A program made the position numbers and the translations under genes. Below are positions 30,201 through 45,200 of a stretch of 64,000 nt of DNA, piece by piece; positions within the stretch are counted from its first letter, which is position 1, and every line of letters starts with the position of its first letter. The notes under the pieces are model-generated. The model saw nothing but the letters and a program-made list of their open reading frames with translations, was not told the DNA's origin and did not search any database. This stretch comes from Sipunculus nudus (Eukaryota; Annelida; Sipuncula; Golfingiida; Sipunculidae), in NCBI GenBank assembly GCA_026874595.1, contig CM049309.1, forward strand, positions 306,501 through 370,500, in the 5' to 3' direction.

Positions 30201-33200
30201 ACATGCCAGAATGATGTCAGTATTGCGTAATTGTTTTAAGTTATGGGCCCAAACATAATGCACTTTGTAAAAAGTCAAGAAATATATTTACTCCCTTAAC
30301 AAGGGCATTGCTGAAGCTAGAGATTTTTTTTGTCAGGGATGTAACATTATTTAATCAAGATTCAATTGAATACCCAAAATTAGTTCTGAATTTTTCAAAT
30401 TTTATAAGTTATTAGTATAAATATAAAATTAGTACCTTAAATTTTGCCCAACTGTGACCATGGCACGTTTGTGTCCTGTGAGCACTGTTGATATAATTTT
30501 CATATCATGCACACATTAGGATTTCAGCTTTTTAGTTTAGAAAGCTGAAAGAAATTGGCCAAAAATTGTAGCTTTTATTAATGTTTTTTATGAGACCCTG
30601 TCAGACTTTGGCTCTCTCCAGCCCCTCTTGAGTCACCTGTATGTTGACCTTGTTGACCTTTCATCAAATTATGCACGCTTGAGGCGAGGCATACAGGAAT
30701 CCAGGCAGCTTATGGCCAGCCACAGTTGATCCAGGTGTCCAACCCAACTCATCTAGTAGTTTTAACCAACAACATAACAATAAACAATAAATTAATAAAT
30801 TTTTATTGGTTTTTAATAACAAATTAAAGAAAAATAGAAAAGGAATTTGTTAGTTTATAATAACAGGAAATTAACTTGCAGTTACTGATGATATAAGAAT
30901 CTTGTATCGATGGGTAGAATGTCACATATTCCAAATAACACCATGCAGTCACCTATGGCATTTTTCAGTTCAATTTTAATAATAAAGAAGTAAATCATAT
31001 TATTCATTACTAATCATTAGGGATCATATGAAGGAAATTAATGATAGACAAAGATGCAGTTGATAATATTAATCTAGATTCCTACTGTGTCTAGTGTGTA
31101 CATTGATGTGAAATTAGTCCAAAATGAATTTTTTACAGTTATTTTTTAATATAAATAAAAGCCATAAAACCAGGTACTTATGATCATTATTTAAATGTGT
31201 GAATTTTGTATATTCTGGATTCTCAACATCATTGGTTGGTGAAACTGAATAAATACCAGACATGGTGCTAATACTTTGTAATTATATTTAAATACGAATA
31301 TGATTATGTACTCCATTATAAAATTTCTTGCATAAAGAATAGGAATTCAGGTAAAAATGAAAGTATATGAATACTCGTGCAAATACCTTCAAAATGTATT
31401 CATGAATGCATTCATGAATATATTCTTTAAAATTATTTTAATAATCATATCAGTTATATTTCAATTAAAAAAATCATGATTCTCTTATTATTTTTTATAA
31501 GAATTATATTTGGGACAATATTTGTAATTTTTTTTAATAAATAGTTAAACTCTTATATTATATGTTCTGCTTATAAGTTATTTGGCCAAGTCAAAATCTG
31601 TGTGACAATAGTACTCCATTTGTTAATAAAATAAATGAAATCAATCCTCTTCCCTGTCTCCAAAGGTACTATCAAAATCATACATAAGCTAAACAACAAC
31701 AACTCATAATACAGCTTATATTTATTACCACACAAAACCAGCATGTGCCTCATTTCTAAATAATATTTTTTTATCATATATAACAGCTGAGCGTCGTGAC
31801 CCATAGGTCCCTTGTTTTCCTGTAAGTACTGTGGATTTAATTTTCACAGCATGTGCACATAAGGATTTAATCTGTTAAAATCTGAAATTTGAAAATAAAA
31901 GCTACAAAATTCGGCTAGTTATTGAATTTTTTTTGGAGGCTCTTGTTGTATTCCCTTATATTGTCAAGCAGACCACTTTGGTCACTGTAGGTCATTCAGT
32001 GCAGCTCTCTATGCTCCCCAGACTGTTGGCATAATGTTTGAGCTTGATCAGGCTGTCTGCAGTTAATACCATATCACAGGGAGCCTTTTCCTCTCCCCCC
32101 CCCCCCACCCCATTCTGTTGACAGACCTGTACTATGAACTAGATGAATCTTAAAATCAACATTTTTTTCAGCAAGAGCAGTAACAACGGAGACCCCTCCC
32201 CCCACCCACCCCTTCAATACACAGGACTAATAAACAAGATGAATCTTATTATTTTAATGTTAAATAAATTCATTTTGATGAGACTTGGCCAATTTTGATA
32301 TTTTAAAGAAAAAAATTTCAGGAATTTAATCCTTATATTCCAATGTGATAAAATATCAGGATCTAATGTAAGTGCTAACTGACAAGATTTAAGAAGATAA
32401 AAATACTTTGTAGCATTTCATTCATATCTCTAAAAGTTGGCAGGTCCTAGGTGTGAATAACACTGTTAACTTAGTGTTAAAATTAGGAATATTGGTCAAA
32501 CTTTGTGGGATTAATTGTATCGCCAGACATAGTCTGGAGATACTATGGTTTAGGCACGGTCGCGCCGCCGCCGCCGCAGAGATTTCTTTTGGACACAATA
32601 ACTCAAAAAATATTTCACGGATCTTTACCAAACTTGGTATATGTATAGATATGGGTGAGAGGACGACGCCTATATAAAATGAGGTCATGACCTCAACTAG
32701 GAGAGTGACCTTGACCTTGAATAGGTTCAATTTTTGGGAAAATCACACAAATTCTTAAATATCTCAAGAAAACCTGCATGGATTGATCCCAAAATCAAGT
32801 TGATCGAAGATCATGGATAGGGTTGTCATGTTCCAGAAACTGGTGGCGCCACCTATTATTCTTAATTGTTTTCATGCCGTTTAATATCCCCAAAATTGCT
32901 ACTTGACAGTACTGTGAGCATTATAAGTCAAAAACTAATGGACAGATTTCTTTCATATTATGCAAATACATAGATATGGGTTATGGGATGATGTTTATTT
33001 AAATTGGGGTCATGACCTTTCCTATGAGAGTGGCCTTGACCTTGAATATTGCCATATATGATGAAAATTACACAAAATCATTAATATCTCAATAAGGGAT
33101 GCATGCATTGGTCCAAAAATCAACTTGACCGAAGATCTTGGATAGTATTGTCATGTACCAGAAACAGGTGGCGCCACCTGTTATTCTTTTACTTGTTTTG

Positions 33201-36200
33201 TGCCGTTTAATACCCCATCATTGCCATTTATCAGTACTGTGAGCATTATAAGTCAAAAACTAATGGACAAATTTCTTTCATATTATGCATATACATGGAT
33301 ATGGGTTATAGGATAATGTTTATTTGAATAGGGGTCATGACCTTTCCAATGAGTGGCCTTGACCTTGAATATTGCCATATATGGTGAAAATCACACAAAA
33401 TCATTAATTTCTCAATAAGGGATGGATTGATTGGTCCAAAAATCAACTTGAACGAAGATCTTGGATAGTGTTGTCATGTACGGGAAACAGGTGGTGCCAC
33501 CTGTTATTCTTTTACTCGTTTTTGTGCCGTTTAATACCCCATTATTGCCACTTAACAGTATTGTGAGCATTATAAGTCAAAAACTAATGGACAGATTTCT
33601 TGCATATACATAGACATGGGTTAGGGGATGATGTATATTGAAATTTGGATCATGACCTTTTCTATGAGAATGACCTTTTCTATGAGTGTGGTCTGATATT
33701 AATTGTTGCTGAAGATGGGGGGCCTATTCTTAAAGGGGGGGGGGGGGTTAATTGTCTGGGGATACTATGGCACCTGCGGTGCCAAGAAATATCTAGTTTT
33801 TAACTCATATGGGGCCATATATTTAACTTTTGAAAACTTAATACCTTCACACATTATTTGTTTATGAAATGTTACTTTTATATAACACTTACTGTAGGTC
33901 TATTTGTTCCCTTGGTGCATCACTAAATGGTTTAGCTCATGTCCATTATTCTATAATTTACAGTTTCATTTTAGCAGGGCCATTTTCTCATAGCTTTTCT
34001 AATGATACAACACATGAAAAACCAAAATAAATAAAAATATTTTGCAGTGACTAATATTTTCCAAAATTCAGCTGAGTGATGTGACCCATAGGTCCCTTGT
34101 TTCTTAATTCTATTTTGTAGGATTTCTTTCAGGTTTTACGATTTTGAGCTCAGTTGACTGTAAGTCATTGTTTCCTCTTAGTTAAAAAAATGTATTTCCT
34201 TAACCATGGTGTCAATATATGCTTCTGAAGAAGGGGCCCTGCTGTGGTTGCTTTTATGTTTGCGGGGGTTTCACATTTGCGATTTTCACAAAGGGGAAAT
34301 TACTTTGGAAAAAAAAACCTTCCTAAATAAGATGCCACATCTGCACAGGTAATTTATTCTATAGATTCAGTGGCATCTCAATATAGATAATAATACCAAG
34401 ACTGTATTATATCTGCCAATATTCATGAAGAATCCGCCTGCTCAAAGTTCTTTTAGCTCCGTGTGCAATTGTTAAAATTTTGTGTACATATTAGGTAACT
34501 GATATAATTGTTAGGTACATTGTGTAAGTACATATTAGGTAACTAATATAATTGTTTGGTACATTGTGTAAGTTACTGTACATATTAGGTAACTGATAAA
34601 ATTGTTAGATACATTGTGTAAGTTACTGAACATAGTAAATAAGTAACTGATATAATTGTTAGGTACATTGTGTCAGTACATATTAGGTAACTGATATAAT
34701 TGTTGGTTACATTGTGTAAGTTACCGTAAATCTTGTTTTATGGCCGCACGTCTATTTATAGCCGCACCCTGAGTTTGCAAGGTCTCTTAAAGGAGCTCCC
34801 ACTAAGGTCCGAATACCCAAAACCCCCCTTAAAGGCCGCACCCTGACTCCGTCTCTGGCCATAGGGTAAGATTATCAGCTGCACGTAGCAAAATAAATCA
34901 CGACAAAGCTGCTTTAATGAAGACTAGAATAAAAATATATTTAACGTTGCGATAGGGACAAAATATCTGTATGTTACTAACGACTTTTGCACATGGATTG
35001 GCAGGCATTAATCAGAAAAAGAAAGTTTCCCTGAACGATCATTTCGTTTGAATGGTGGTTAAGCAAAACGATTCTTGTATGCATCAAAACACTTCTTTGC
35101 ATGTATGTGCAATTGTCAAAGACCATAGTATGAACACTGAATTGAGGTTTATATGTACATTCATTGAAGCAAAAAGCCTGAATACTATCCACTATTACGC
35201 ACCATCACGCAGTAGCATTCAGGGGGCGATATGATGGCTAAGACTGCTGAAACTGTCAGATTTTCAACCTGCAGAAACCTGAATCACGGCTCGTGGTATA
35301 CATATAAAAATTAAATGTAGAACCTTGACATGTATATATATAACATATATGTACATATCTAACTTATTATAAAAAATCTTGGTAATTGTCACCAAATAAT
35401 ACGGTTAAAACAACCCTGCTGTAACACAGCGGCCTACTTTGTTGGGCATGGTCAAGCAACATTGAAATAAATGCCTACTTTAAACTCATTTGCAGCATTA
35501 TTTAGCAACGATTATTTGTTTAGAAAGTAAAATGAATAAAAAGCTGACATCGTAAAGAGTTGCTGACGATCGTTTTAAAATAACGTTTGAGTGACGCAAT
35601 GTGTTGAAACGCCCTGGTGTTCTGCTGAGAATATTTTGAACGGCTGTATGCGGTGGGTGGTAAACAGAACAGCCACCTATTCCATCCCAGTGTGCCTTGC
35701 GCGAAGGCTACCTTGACAAGATGGCTCCCCACACGGAAACTTTCTTGAGGAAAAAAACTTGCTTACCTCTACCAGCCATTTTAATTTCACATTAAAATCA
35801 CTCGTTTTCACGCGTCATGTTTGCTATTCATGCTTATCTCGACAAGGTAACTTCAGTTATTTTATTATTCAGTTGATTTGACCAGCCATGTTTCAAACGC
35901 ATCAGCAAATTGTGACATGGAGCGATGTCAACGTACGATGTGACGATGATAATACCGAAGTAACTGGTATGAAAATGATTCGAATCTTCCGAGTAATTCA
36001 AGAAATGGAATTTTCATCATAGATTAAGATTTCAAATTATTACTTTTAGAATAAAAATATACAGTGACTTTAAATGGATCAGCAGAATATTTCTATCCAA
36101 AATATATTGGAAAATCAGTAGCAAACAAGAATACGGCACGGCATATAAAATCTGTATATTCACCAAATTCCATCGGCTGTAGTGATGTGTTATACCATTT

Positions 36201-39200
36201 ATATCTACAAGCGGTTTCCCCTCTAACAGTATTTCCAGTCATACAATATATCCGTGATTGTATAAAAAAAAACAAAGATTAAACAGAAGTAAATGACCGG
36301 GCTATACGCATTCAAGGATGGTTTTCCAGAAACATGACATGGGGGCGAGAAGATTGGCTATTCAATATTGAGGTACATGTATCAGACATTATAAAAAATG
36401 TCAGTAAGTAACCTGCTAAATATGTTATCTCGTAATAAGTGTTGTTTTTGTTCAATTGTTATTGTTATTGTTCAATTGATTGCAAATAATTATTATACTT
36501 TGTATGAACATTTAGACTATACAATTTTATACAATAAATCTGTGACTACAAAGAGTATTTCCTCTGTGGTGTGCTTGATCTCCTATTATCACCCAAAGGA
36601 GCGCCATGTCTGGGAGAGAGTTCTTCTCACAGTTCATTTCTGATAAACCATCTATTTATGGCCGCATCCCGAGTTCAGATAAAAAGTCGAGATTTTCGAT
36701 TTTGATTTTGTTTTTTTAAGGCCGCGGCGATAAAAACAGGATTGACGGTACTGAACATATTAGGAAACTAATATAATTGTTTGGAAACATTGTGTAAGTT
36801 ACTGTACATATTAGGTAACTGATATAATTGTTAGGTACATTGTGTCATTGCATATTAGGTAACTGATATAATTGTTAGGTACATTGTGTAAGTTACAGTA
36901 CATATTAGGAAACTAATATAATTGTTTGGAAACATTGTGTAAGTTACTGTACATATTAGGTAACTGATATAATTGTTAGGTACATTGTGTCATTGCATAT
37001 TAGGTAACTGATATAATTGTTAGGTACATTGTGTAAGTTACAGTACATTTCTGGTAACTGATGTAATTGTTAGGTATATTGTGTATGTTACTGTATATAT
37101 CAGGTAACTGATATAACTGTTATGTACATTGTGTAAGTTACTGTACATATTAGGTAACTGATATAATTGTAAGGTACACTTACTGTCTGTTCATCAATGA
37201 CGCTTTCTTTCACATGTGATATCTCAACTTGAAAATGCTTGATTTTTCCCAAATTCACAGGGATCATCGGGGTCTATGAGGACTCCAGACCTAGTAAATT
37301 ACAGACCTGTCTGATTCTGCAATATACCTGCCAGAGCACAATCATTGATTTTACTTCATGCGCATAATCTAAAAAAAAATAAATTTGATTTTTAGCTCAG
37401 CTGACTATAAGTCATCTGAGCTATAGTTGTGGTCCATTGTCCATCGTCCGTCCGTCTGTCCGTCCGTCCGTCCGTAGATGTGGCACGTTTTAAAACCGTA
37501 AGACCTAGGAATCCAAAATTTGGCATAATGTTAGATGTCCCCAAGATTTCCTCCCAAGCCAAAAACTGGGTCTTTGCGACTTCGTTCCTCTATATAGTTC
37601 CTATGTACATGCCAGAAATTATGTCTGTATTATATAATTTATAAAAGTTATGGGCCCAAACATAATGCATTTTGTAAAAAATCAGGAAAGATATTTCATC
37701 ACTTAACACAAAACCTGTTAAAGCTATGGACTTTTTTTCCAGTAATATAACTTTAATTAATCAAAATTCAATTGTATACCCAAAATTAGATCAAAATCTT
37801 TTAAATTTTTTAAAATATTAACAAAAGTAAAATATTGGTACCTTAAATTTCACCCAACTTTGATATGGCACGTTTTTTTCCTGTAAGTACTGTGGATTTT
37901 ATTTTCACAGCATGTTTATGTTAGCATATTGTCTTTTAACCTCAAAAATTTGAAACCAGTTGATCAAAAACTGTAGATTTTATTCAAGTTTTCAAGCACC
38001 ATGTCACATTGTTTACATCAAGCTAGTGTTATGCAGTTTGCAAGAGCTCAGCTCCCCAGCTTCAGCTCTCAGTTCCTAAAATTTGGCATACAATTAGATG
38101 TCTCCAAAATCCCCTACCATGCCAAGAATTTGGTCACTAGGACTTAATTCCTTCGAAATATTAATGAAAAACTTCATTTTTCCATTAAAAACCCATTGTT
38201 ACACTTCAAGACTGCCTAATATCAAAACCACTGATCTGACTTTAATCATATATAATATATATATTTTTCTATACATTCTCTTTGCACATGCCAGAAATGA
38301 TGTCAGTATTGCGTAATTGATTTAAGTTATGGGCCCAAACATAATGCACTTTGTAAAAAAAACAAGAAAATATTTACTCCCTAAACAAGGGGATTGCTGA
38401 AGCTAGAGATTTTTTGTCAGGGATGTAACATTATTTAATCAAGATTCAATTGAATACCAAAATTAGTTTCAATTTTTCAAATTTTATAAGTTATTAGTAT
38501 AAATATAAAATTAGTACCTTAAATTTTGCCCAACTTCGACCATGGCACGTTTGTTTTCTGTGAGCACTGTTGATATAATTTTCATATCATGCACACATAA
38601 GGATTTCAGCTTTTTAGTTTAGAAAGCTGAAAGAAATTGGCCAAAAAGTGAAGCTTTTATTAATGTTTTTATGAGACCATGTCAGACCTTGGTTCTCTCC
38701 AGCCCCCTTTGAGTCACCTGTATGTTGACCTTGTTGAACTTTCAGCAAATTATGCATGCTTGAAGCGAGGCATTCACTGGGGCAGCCAGGCAGCTTATGG
38801 CCAGCCACAGTTGATCCAGGTGTCCAACCAAACTCATCTAGTAGTTTTAACCAACAACATAACAATTAACAATAAATTAATAAATTTTTATTGATTTTTA
38901 ATAACAAATTGAAGAAAAATAGAAAAGGACTTTGTTAGTTTATGATAACAGGAAATTAACTTGCAGTTACTGATGATATAAGAATCTTGTATCGATGGAT
39001 AGAATGTCACATATTCCAAATAACACCATGCAGTATTTTTCAGTTCAATTTTAATGATAAAAAAGTAAATCATATTTTTCATTACTAATCATTAGGGATC
39101 ATATGAAGGAAATTAATGATAGACAAAGATGCAGTTGATAATATTAATCTAGATTCCTACTGTGTCTATTGTGTACATTGATGTGAAATAAGTCCAAAAT

Positions 39201-42200
39201 GAATATATTACATTTATTTTTTTTTTAATATAAATAAAAGCCATAAAACCAGGTACTTATGATCATTATTTAAATGTGTGAATTTTGTATATTCTGGATT
39301 CTCAACATCATTGTTTGGTGAAAACTAGACAAATACCAGACATGGTGCAAATACTTTGCAATTGTATTTAAATACGAATATGAATTTGTACTCCATTATA
39401 AAATTTCTTGCATAAAGAATGGGAATTCAGGTAAAAATGAAAGTATATGAATACCAGTGCAAATACCATCAAAATGTATTCATGAATGCATTCATGAATA
39501 TATTCTTTAATATTATTTAAATAATCATTTAAGTTATATTTCATTTTAAAAAATCATACAATTCTCTTATTATTTTAAATAAAAATTATATTTGGGACAA
39601 TATTTGTCATTTTTTTTAATAAATAGTTAAACTTATATTATATGTTCTGCTTATAAGTTATATGACCAAGTCAAAATCTGTGTTACAGTAGTACTCCATT
39701 TGTTAATAAAATAAATGAAATCAGTCCTCTTCCCTGTCTCCAAAGGTACTATCAAAATCATACATAAGCTAAACAACAACTCATAATACAGCTTATATTT
39801 ATTACCACACAAAACCAGCATGTGCCTCATTTCTAAATAATATTTTTTTATCATATATAACAGCTGAGTGCCGTGACCCATAGGTCCCTTGTTCTCAAAT
39901 TCACAGGGATGATTGGTGTCTATGAGGGCTCCAGACCTATTGAATTACAGACAAGTCTGAATACCCGTATGGCCACCAGGCCATCAGAGCACAATTGGTG
40001 AATTTCTCTCGCATGCAATATCTCAAAGAGAATACACGTGATCTTTCTCAAATTCACAGAGATGATTAGTGCCTTGAAAGCTTCAGCTCTATTGAATTAC
40101 AGACTCATCCATAAACAGATATGGCCCCCAGAGCAAAATCATTAAAATGGGGAACCGAAAATTTATTCGTATTTCCGAAATATATTTCAAGTTAGTAAAA
40201 ACCTAAAATGAGTATTGTAATTATGAGTCATAAGGCTGCAGTCATGTGTAAAGCCCAGTGGTGACCCTAATTAATTAGTTCTGGGGCGATATTGTCGCCG
40301 GGCCAAAGTTGTGAAAACTACAGCTGGCCCCGCACATTCGGCCCCCTGTACCCCTAGTAAGCGATTGAGCAGTTTATCCGAGAGCACTTGTGTGTTATCA
40401 ACAACATCTCGTTTGTACGCAAGCAAGCATAGTTCGTCGGCAACGGACAGGATGTCATGCCAAATAACTTAGCAATTTACTCGCATCAGAATTGGTGAGG
40501 TATAATTCATTAAACGCTTGTGCTCGAGCAGCTTTTATATGTCCCGGTCTTCAATTACGTAGATCGATAAGAAACACCGTGTTCCTTGGCATTGTCATTT
40601 GACCTTTCCCTTCAGTGAATTTGATGAAAAAACGAGCACGGACGTATCCTGAAAGCAGGTTAGACTGATCTTTGCCAATTATACTTAGCAATAATCCTAT
40701 ATTTTTATACTTCCAGGTCTTCAATAACGAATATCGAAAAGATACACTGTGTTCCCCGGGTAAAATGGCATTGAGTTAATCATTAACTGATGTACTAACT
40801 TGCTGCTAGACCCTTGTCCGCATTTCCGAATGTTCGTTTTTACTAACAAAACGCTTGTCCCCCGACGCTTTCGGAAAAACGGCGCTCTACTGTATTATGA
40901 ATTATTTCAGGTACATTTGATGAATATCTTGACAAGCAGCATGAACTAGGCTCGGCAGCAGATAACAGTGCCAAGCTGCATTACAAGACTGTCAAAGCAC
41001 TGTCTCCAAGAAAGGTGAGTGTGAACAAACATGTCATGCTCACTCACTGACTTCACATATTCTTTTATAAAAGCCTTTCATTTTAGTGTTGAGGACATTA
41101 GTTTGGTGATGTCATTCTATCTAATATAACTTATAACAGTCAGCTGGGGAAATACAAGGGCTAATGTTCTTAGCATTTGCTTGCTGGATTTTCTTCAGAT
41201 TCTTTAAAATTTTTCCATATGCTTAAAGATCCTTTTATATTTTTTAATGTTTTTTAAGGCCTTGACAGTTCATAGCTGATTTTGACAATTTCATCAATAA
41301 GACCTTGACTCTGAGGACTAGCCATGACAGACCAGGAGGGCCAAGGCCTGCTTTAACCTGTCTCTAATCTCATTATCGTCTTTGTAAAACAGTCTGTTTG
41401 AAGATTATGCATAACACAAGACAGTTAGAAAGTTGGGCAGTGGGTGGTCAAGGAAGCTGTACAAAAAAGTGGGCTCTTGAAAATCGTAATCAATGTCCTT
41501 GAGAAATCTGGCAGCAGCTTGAAAATGAAAGAAAAATGTAGAAAACCTGGTTGAAATAATTCTCATCTTTATCACCAGTTACTTTCTAGTTGTAGTTTAA
41601 AGTACTTTGTTATATGTTGTGATAATGTCTTTTTTTTGCAACTCTTAACTAATGGGACATAATGTATGAGCATAAGATAAGTGTAAATGCATCACATGAG
41701 TGGTTTGGTTTTTGTCAACACCTGAAGAATAAGTGTACCAAGTACCTGAAAATGTGCATATCCATAGATCTTGGACTCCTCCATCTTGTACTCAAGACTG
41801 GTTGCACCATCTGCAATTGTTTTGGTGTGGCGTCCATCTGTACATGTGCTTTGGGTGAAAATTGTTCATATCTCCAGAGTGGTTCAAGGTATAGGTTTGA
41901 AATTTGGCATGTCCATCTATCTTGGAAAGTTTTCTTGTAAACCAGACAGGTGGCGCCACCTATCTTCCCCTTTCTGTAGAATAAATTAATGCCCTTTTCT
42001 CAAGAGTAATTCACCATATTGGCCCCCATATTTGGTGAAAATATTGTTTCTCAAGTTGATAGATGGAAGAAACAATAGTCGCTTGCTGAGAGTCAGCATG
42101 TGCTGCTGGAGATGGGAGGCCTATTCCTTAGGGGGAGGGGGGATTAATTGTCTGGGGATACAATGGCACCTATGGTGCCAGGAAATATTTAGTTATTTCA

Positions 42201-45200
42201 CAGTTCTCAGTTGATCTTTAATGTATTTGTCTGAAAATATTGTTTATGCATGCTTTAGTATATATTTGTGTATTTATATGTTGTTTCCAGGGAAACAAGA
42301 AGGATGTTGCTGTGGAGACAGAGGAAAGGAGCCTGACAAGGGAAATGGCCACAGCCACTGTGATGGAAACAGGTACAAATCTGCTTTCTTACTGATGTAA
42401 TATTTATCATCCAGCATTAAGTAGCAAGGTATTATGTTGTTTCCTTGATTTGTTGGGTTGTCAATAAGCAACTGTTTCAGAAAGTCATGAACAGATTTTT
42501 TTTTAATTTTGGAGAGGCTTAGGGTCAAACACAAGAACCAATCCATTTGATTTTTGAGGTAATCTGGAACACCAAAATATATGTTTTAATTTGAAGGATT
42601 CTATTTCATTGTGCATTTGAGTAATTTCTCCATTCTAACAAAGGGCCAGGGCCATTCAATGGTATTAGGGGCTGTATCTGTGTAACAGCTCACCTGTTAA
42701 CTTTGTTGGTGAACCATGATACAGAAAAGTTTGATTAAGATCTTTGCCAAAGGTATACATGTAGGCTAAAATGATAGTTCGAGCTTATATGTATACGTGA
42801 AGGCTAAAATGATAGTTCTAGTTTATCTGTATACATGTAGGCTAAGGTGGTAGTTCTAGTTGTCTGTGTACATGTAGGCTAAGATGATAGTTCCAGTTTA
42901 TCTGTATTGATGTAGACTAAAATGATAGTTCTAGTTTATCTGTATATGTGTCGGCTAAGATGATAGTTCCAGTTTATCTGTATAGATGTAGACTAAAATG
43001 GTAGTTCCAGTTTATCTTTATAGATGTAGACTAAAATGATAGTTCCAGTTTATCTGTATACATTTAGGCTAAGATGATAGTTCTAGTTTATCTGTATACA
43101 TGTAGGCTAAGGTGATAGATCAAGTTTATCTGTAAACATGAAGGCTCAGATGATAGTTCCAGTTTATCTGTATACATGTAGGCTAAGATGATAGTTCAGG
43201 TTTATCTGTATACATATAGGCTTAAATGATAGTTCCAGTTTATCTGTATATGTGTAGGCTAAAATGATAGTTTTAATTTATCTGTATACATGTGGGCTAA
43301 GATGATAGTTCCAGTTTATCTGTATATGTGTAGGCTGAAATGATAGTTCCAGTTTATCTGTCATCAAGTAGGCTAAGCTGATAGTTCAAGTTTATCTGTA
43401 TACATGTACTGTAAGACAATAGTTCTAGTTTATCTCTTTTACAGCTTACAAGTATTATATATTTTTTTAAAGAAAACAGTATTTACTTCATTTTAGATTA
43501 AACAAAAAATAAAAAAATTGCTGACTTTAATTCATCATAAATTGTTTCAACATATAAATGTTGTAATTAATATTAATCTGTTACATTGGGATTGTTCTTA
43601 AGACTCCTTTTGTCAAACTGGTTCCTGTTTCAGGGACCAATCCCATATCAGATGCAATAGAAGATTACAGAAACACTCAAGCAAGAGTTGAGGGGCATAT
43701 TCTGGCACCGAATATCTTCATGGACCTCAAGTTTCAGGACGCCAGCAAAGATAGCAACGTAAGGCCAAAAAAAATAATTATATTGCATTAGGCCAGTAGG
43801 CCTTGTTTACGGTGAATATAGAGTAAAATATCATTATGTCTCAAACACTGGCATAGAAATGACAGACAGATGGTTAAAATATATGATAATAATGACGTAT
43901 ACTTCAAATTAGTCAAGAGTTTTAAAGGATCATCAAATATGTGTTATTTTTATTTCTTGTACATGTAATATTATCAATAAAACCAGACTGAAAAGAACTA
44001 TGGGTCTCAAAATCTTGCTGTGATCCCCAGAACACATGCCCCCCCCCATGGTCATGACATTGGGATTCCCCATCAAAATGCAAGATGGTCATGCATTGTT
44101 AAAACAAGATAGGAGATCATTTACAATACAATGGGAATTTCTTTAAGGCATATATAATCTTTGTTGGTATTTCTTAATTAAATATTTAATGCAAAATAAG
44201 TTTATTAGAAGTAAGTTTATGAAATGAACTCTGCTTATGGGGCATAATGCCAGCCATGTTTAATTTCACAGAACAGTCACGAAGCATGAAAATAGTGAAA
44301 ATACAAAAAATAATTTCTTTTTGTTGGCCGTAATTTTACAAATTTTAATTTCATCACACAAAAATAAGATCGATTCCATATGATTAGTTTAGGTTTTTAT
44401 GGAAACCGAGCGTGTTAACACATTGTTAGATGTGAACACTGGTGCCACATAGCGGCCACTAGAGAAAATAGTTCAGTGAGATACTGCTACAGAGATAGCA
44501 GGTATTCAGCAGTATCTTTCCACAACATTATAACCTTTCAGTAGATGGCAGTAAATCTACTAAACTTTACAGTCTTAGCCTATACTGACCTCTTGTTTTT
44601 TTTTTATATTTTTAGCTCAGTTAACTTTTGGTCATGCTGTGCTATAGCAATGAGTCTTTTTCCGTCGTCTTTGCATCTGTCCATTCATCTGGTCATCTGT
44701 AACTGTAAGGGCTAGAATCATGTACCCTATCATATCTCCTTGCAAACCTAAATTTTGGTCACTACAACCTATATTCTCCGAGTTACCGGTGGGTTTGCAT
44801 CCCACAAAATTTATTCTTGTAGCCAAAATTTTCATCTCAAATATTCCATCATTCACATAAGCCTCACCTACCAACAGGGGAGGAACCATAATTATTTTGA
44901 GGTCACAAGGTCAAAGGGCAAGGTAACAGGACCAAAGTTCTTCTTTGAAAAAGCTTGTTGATGCAGTTAAGCCAAACCTTTCATCCCAAACCTTTGATCT
45001 TCACATATGGCTCACTTACCAAGAGGGAGAAGAATCCTATAGATTTGAGGTCACACGGTCCAAGGTCACAGGATCTACTTCTTTAAAGGTTGTCTACACA
45101 TTTCAAGCTAGCCGTTTCATTCCAATCCTTCCAAATATGCCTCATCTATGCATCACTCAATTTGATTCAAACTTCATATTTATGGGTCTTTTTGTTAGAA

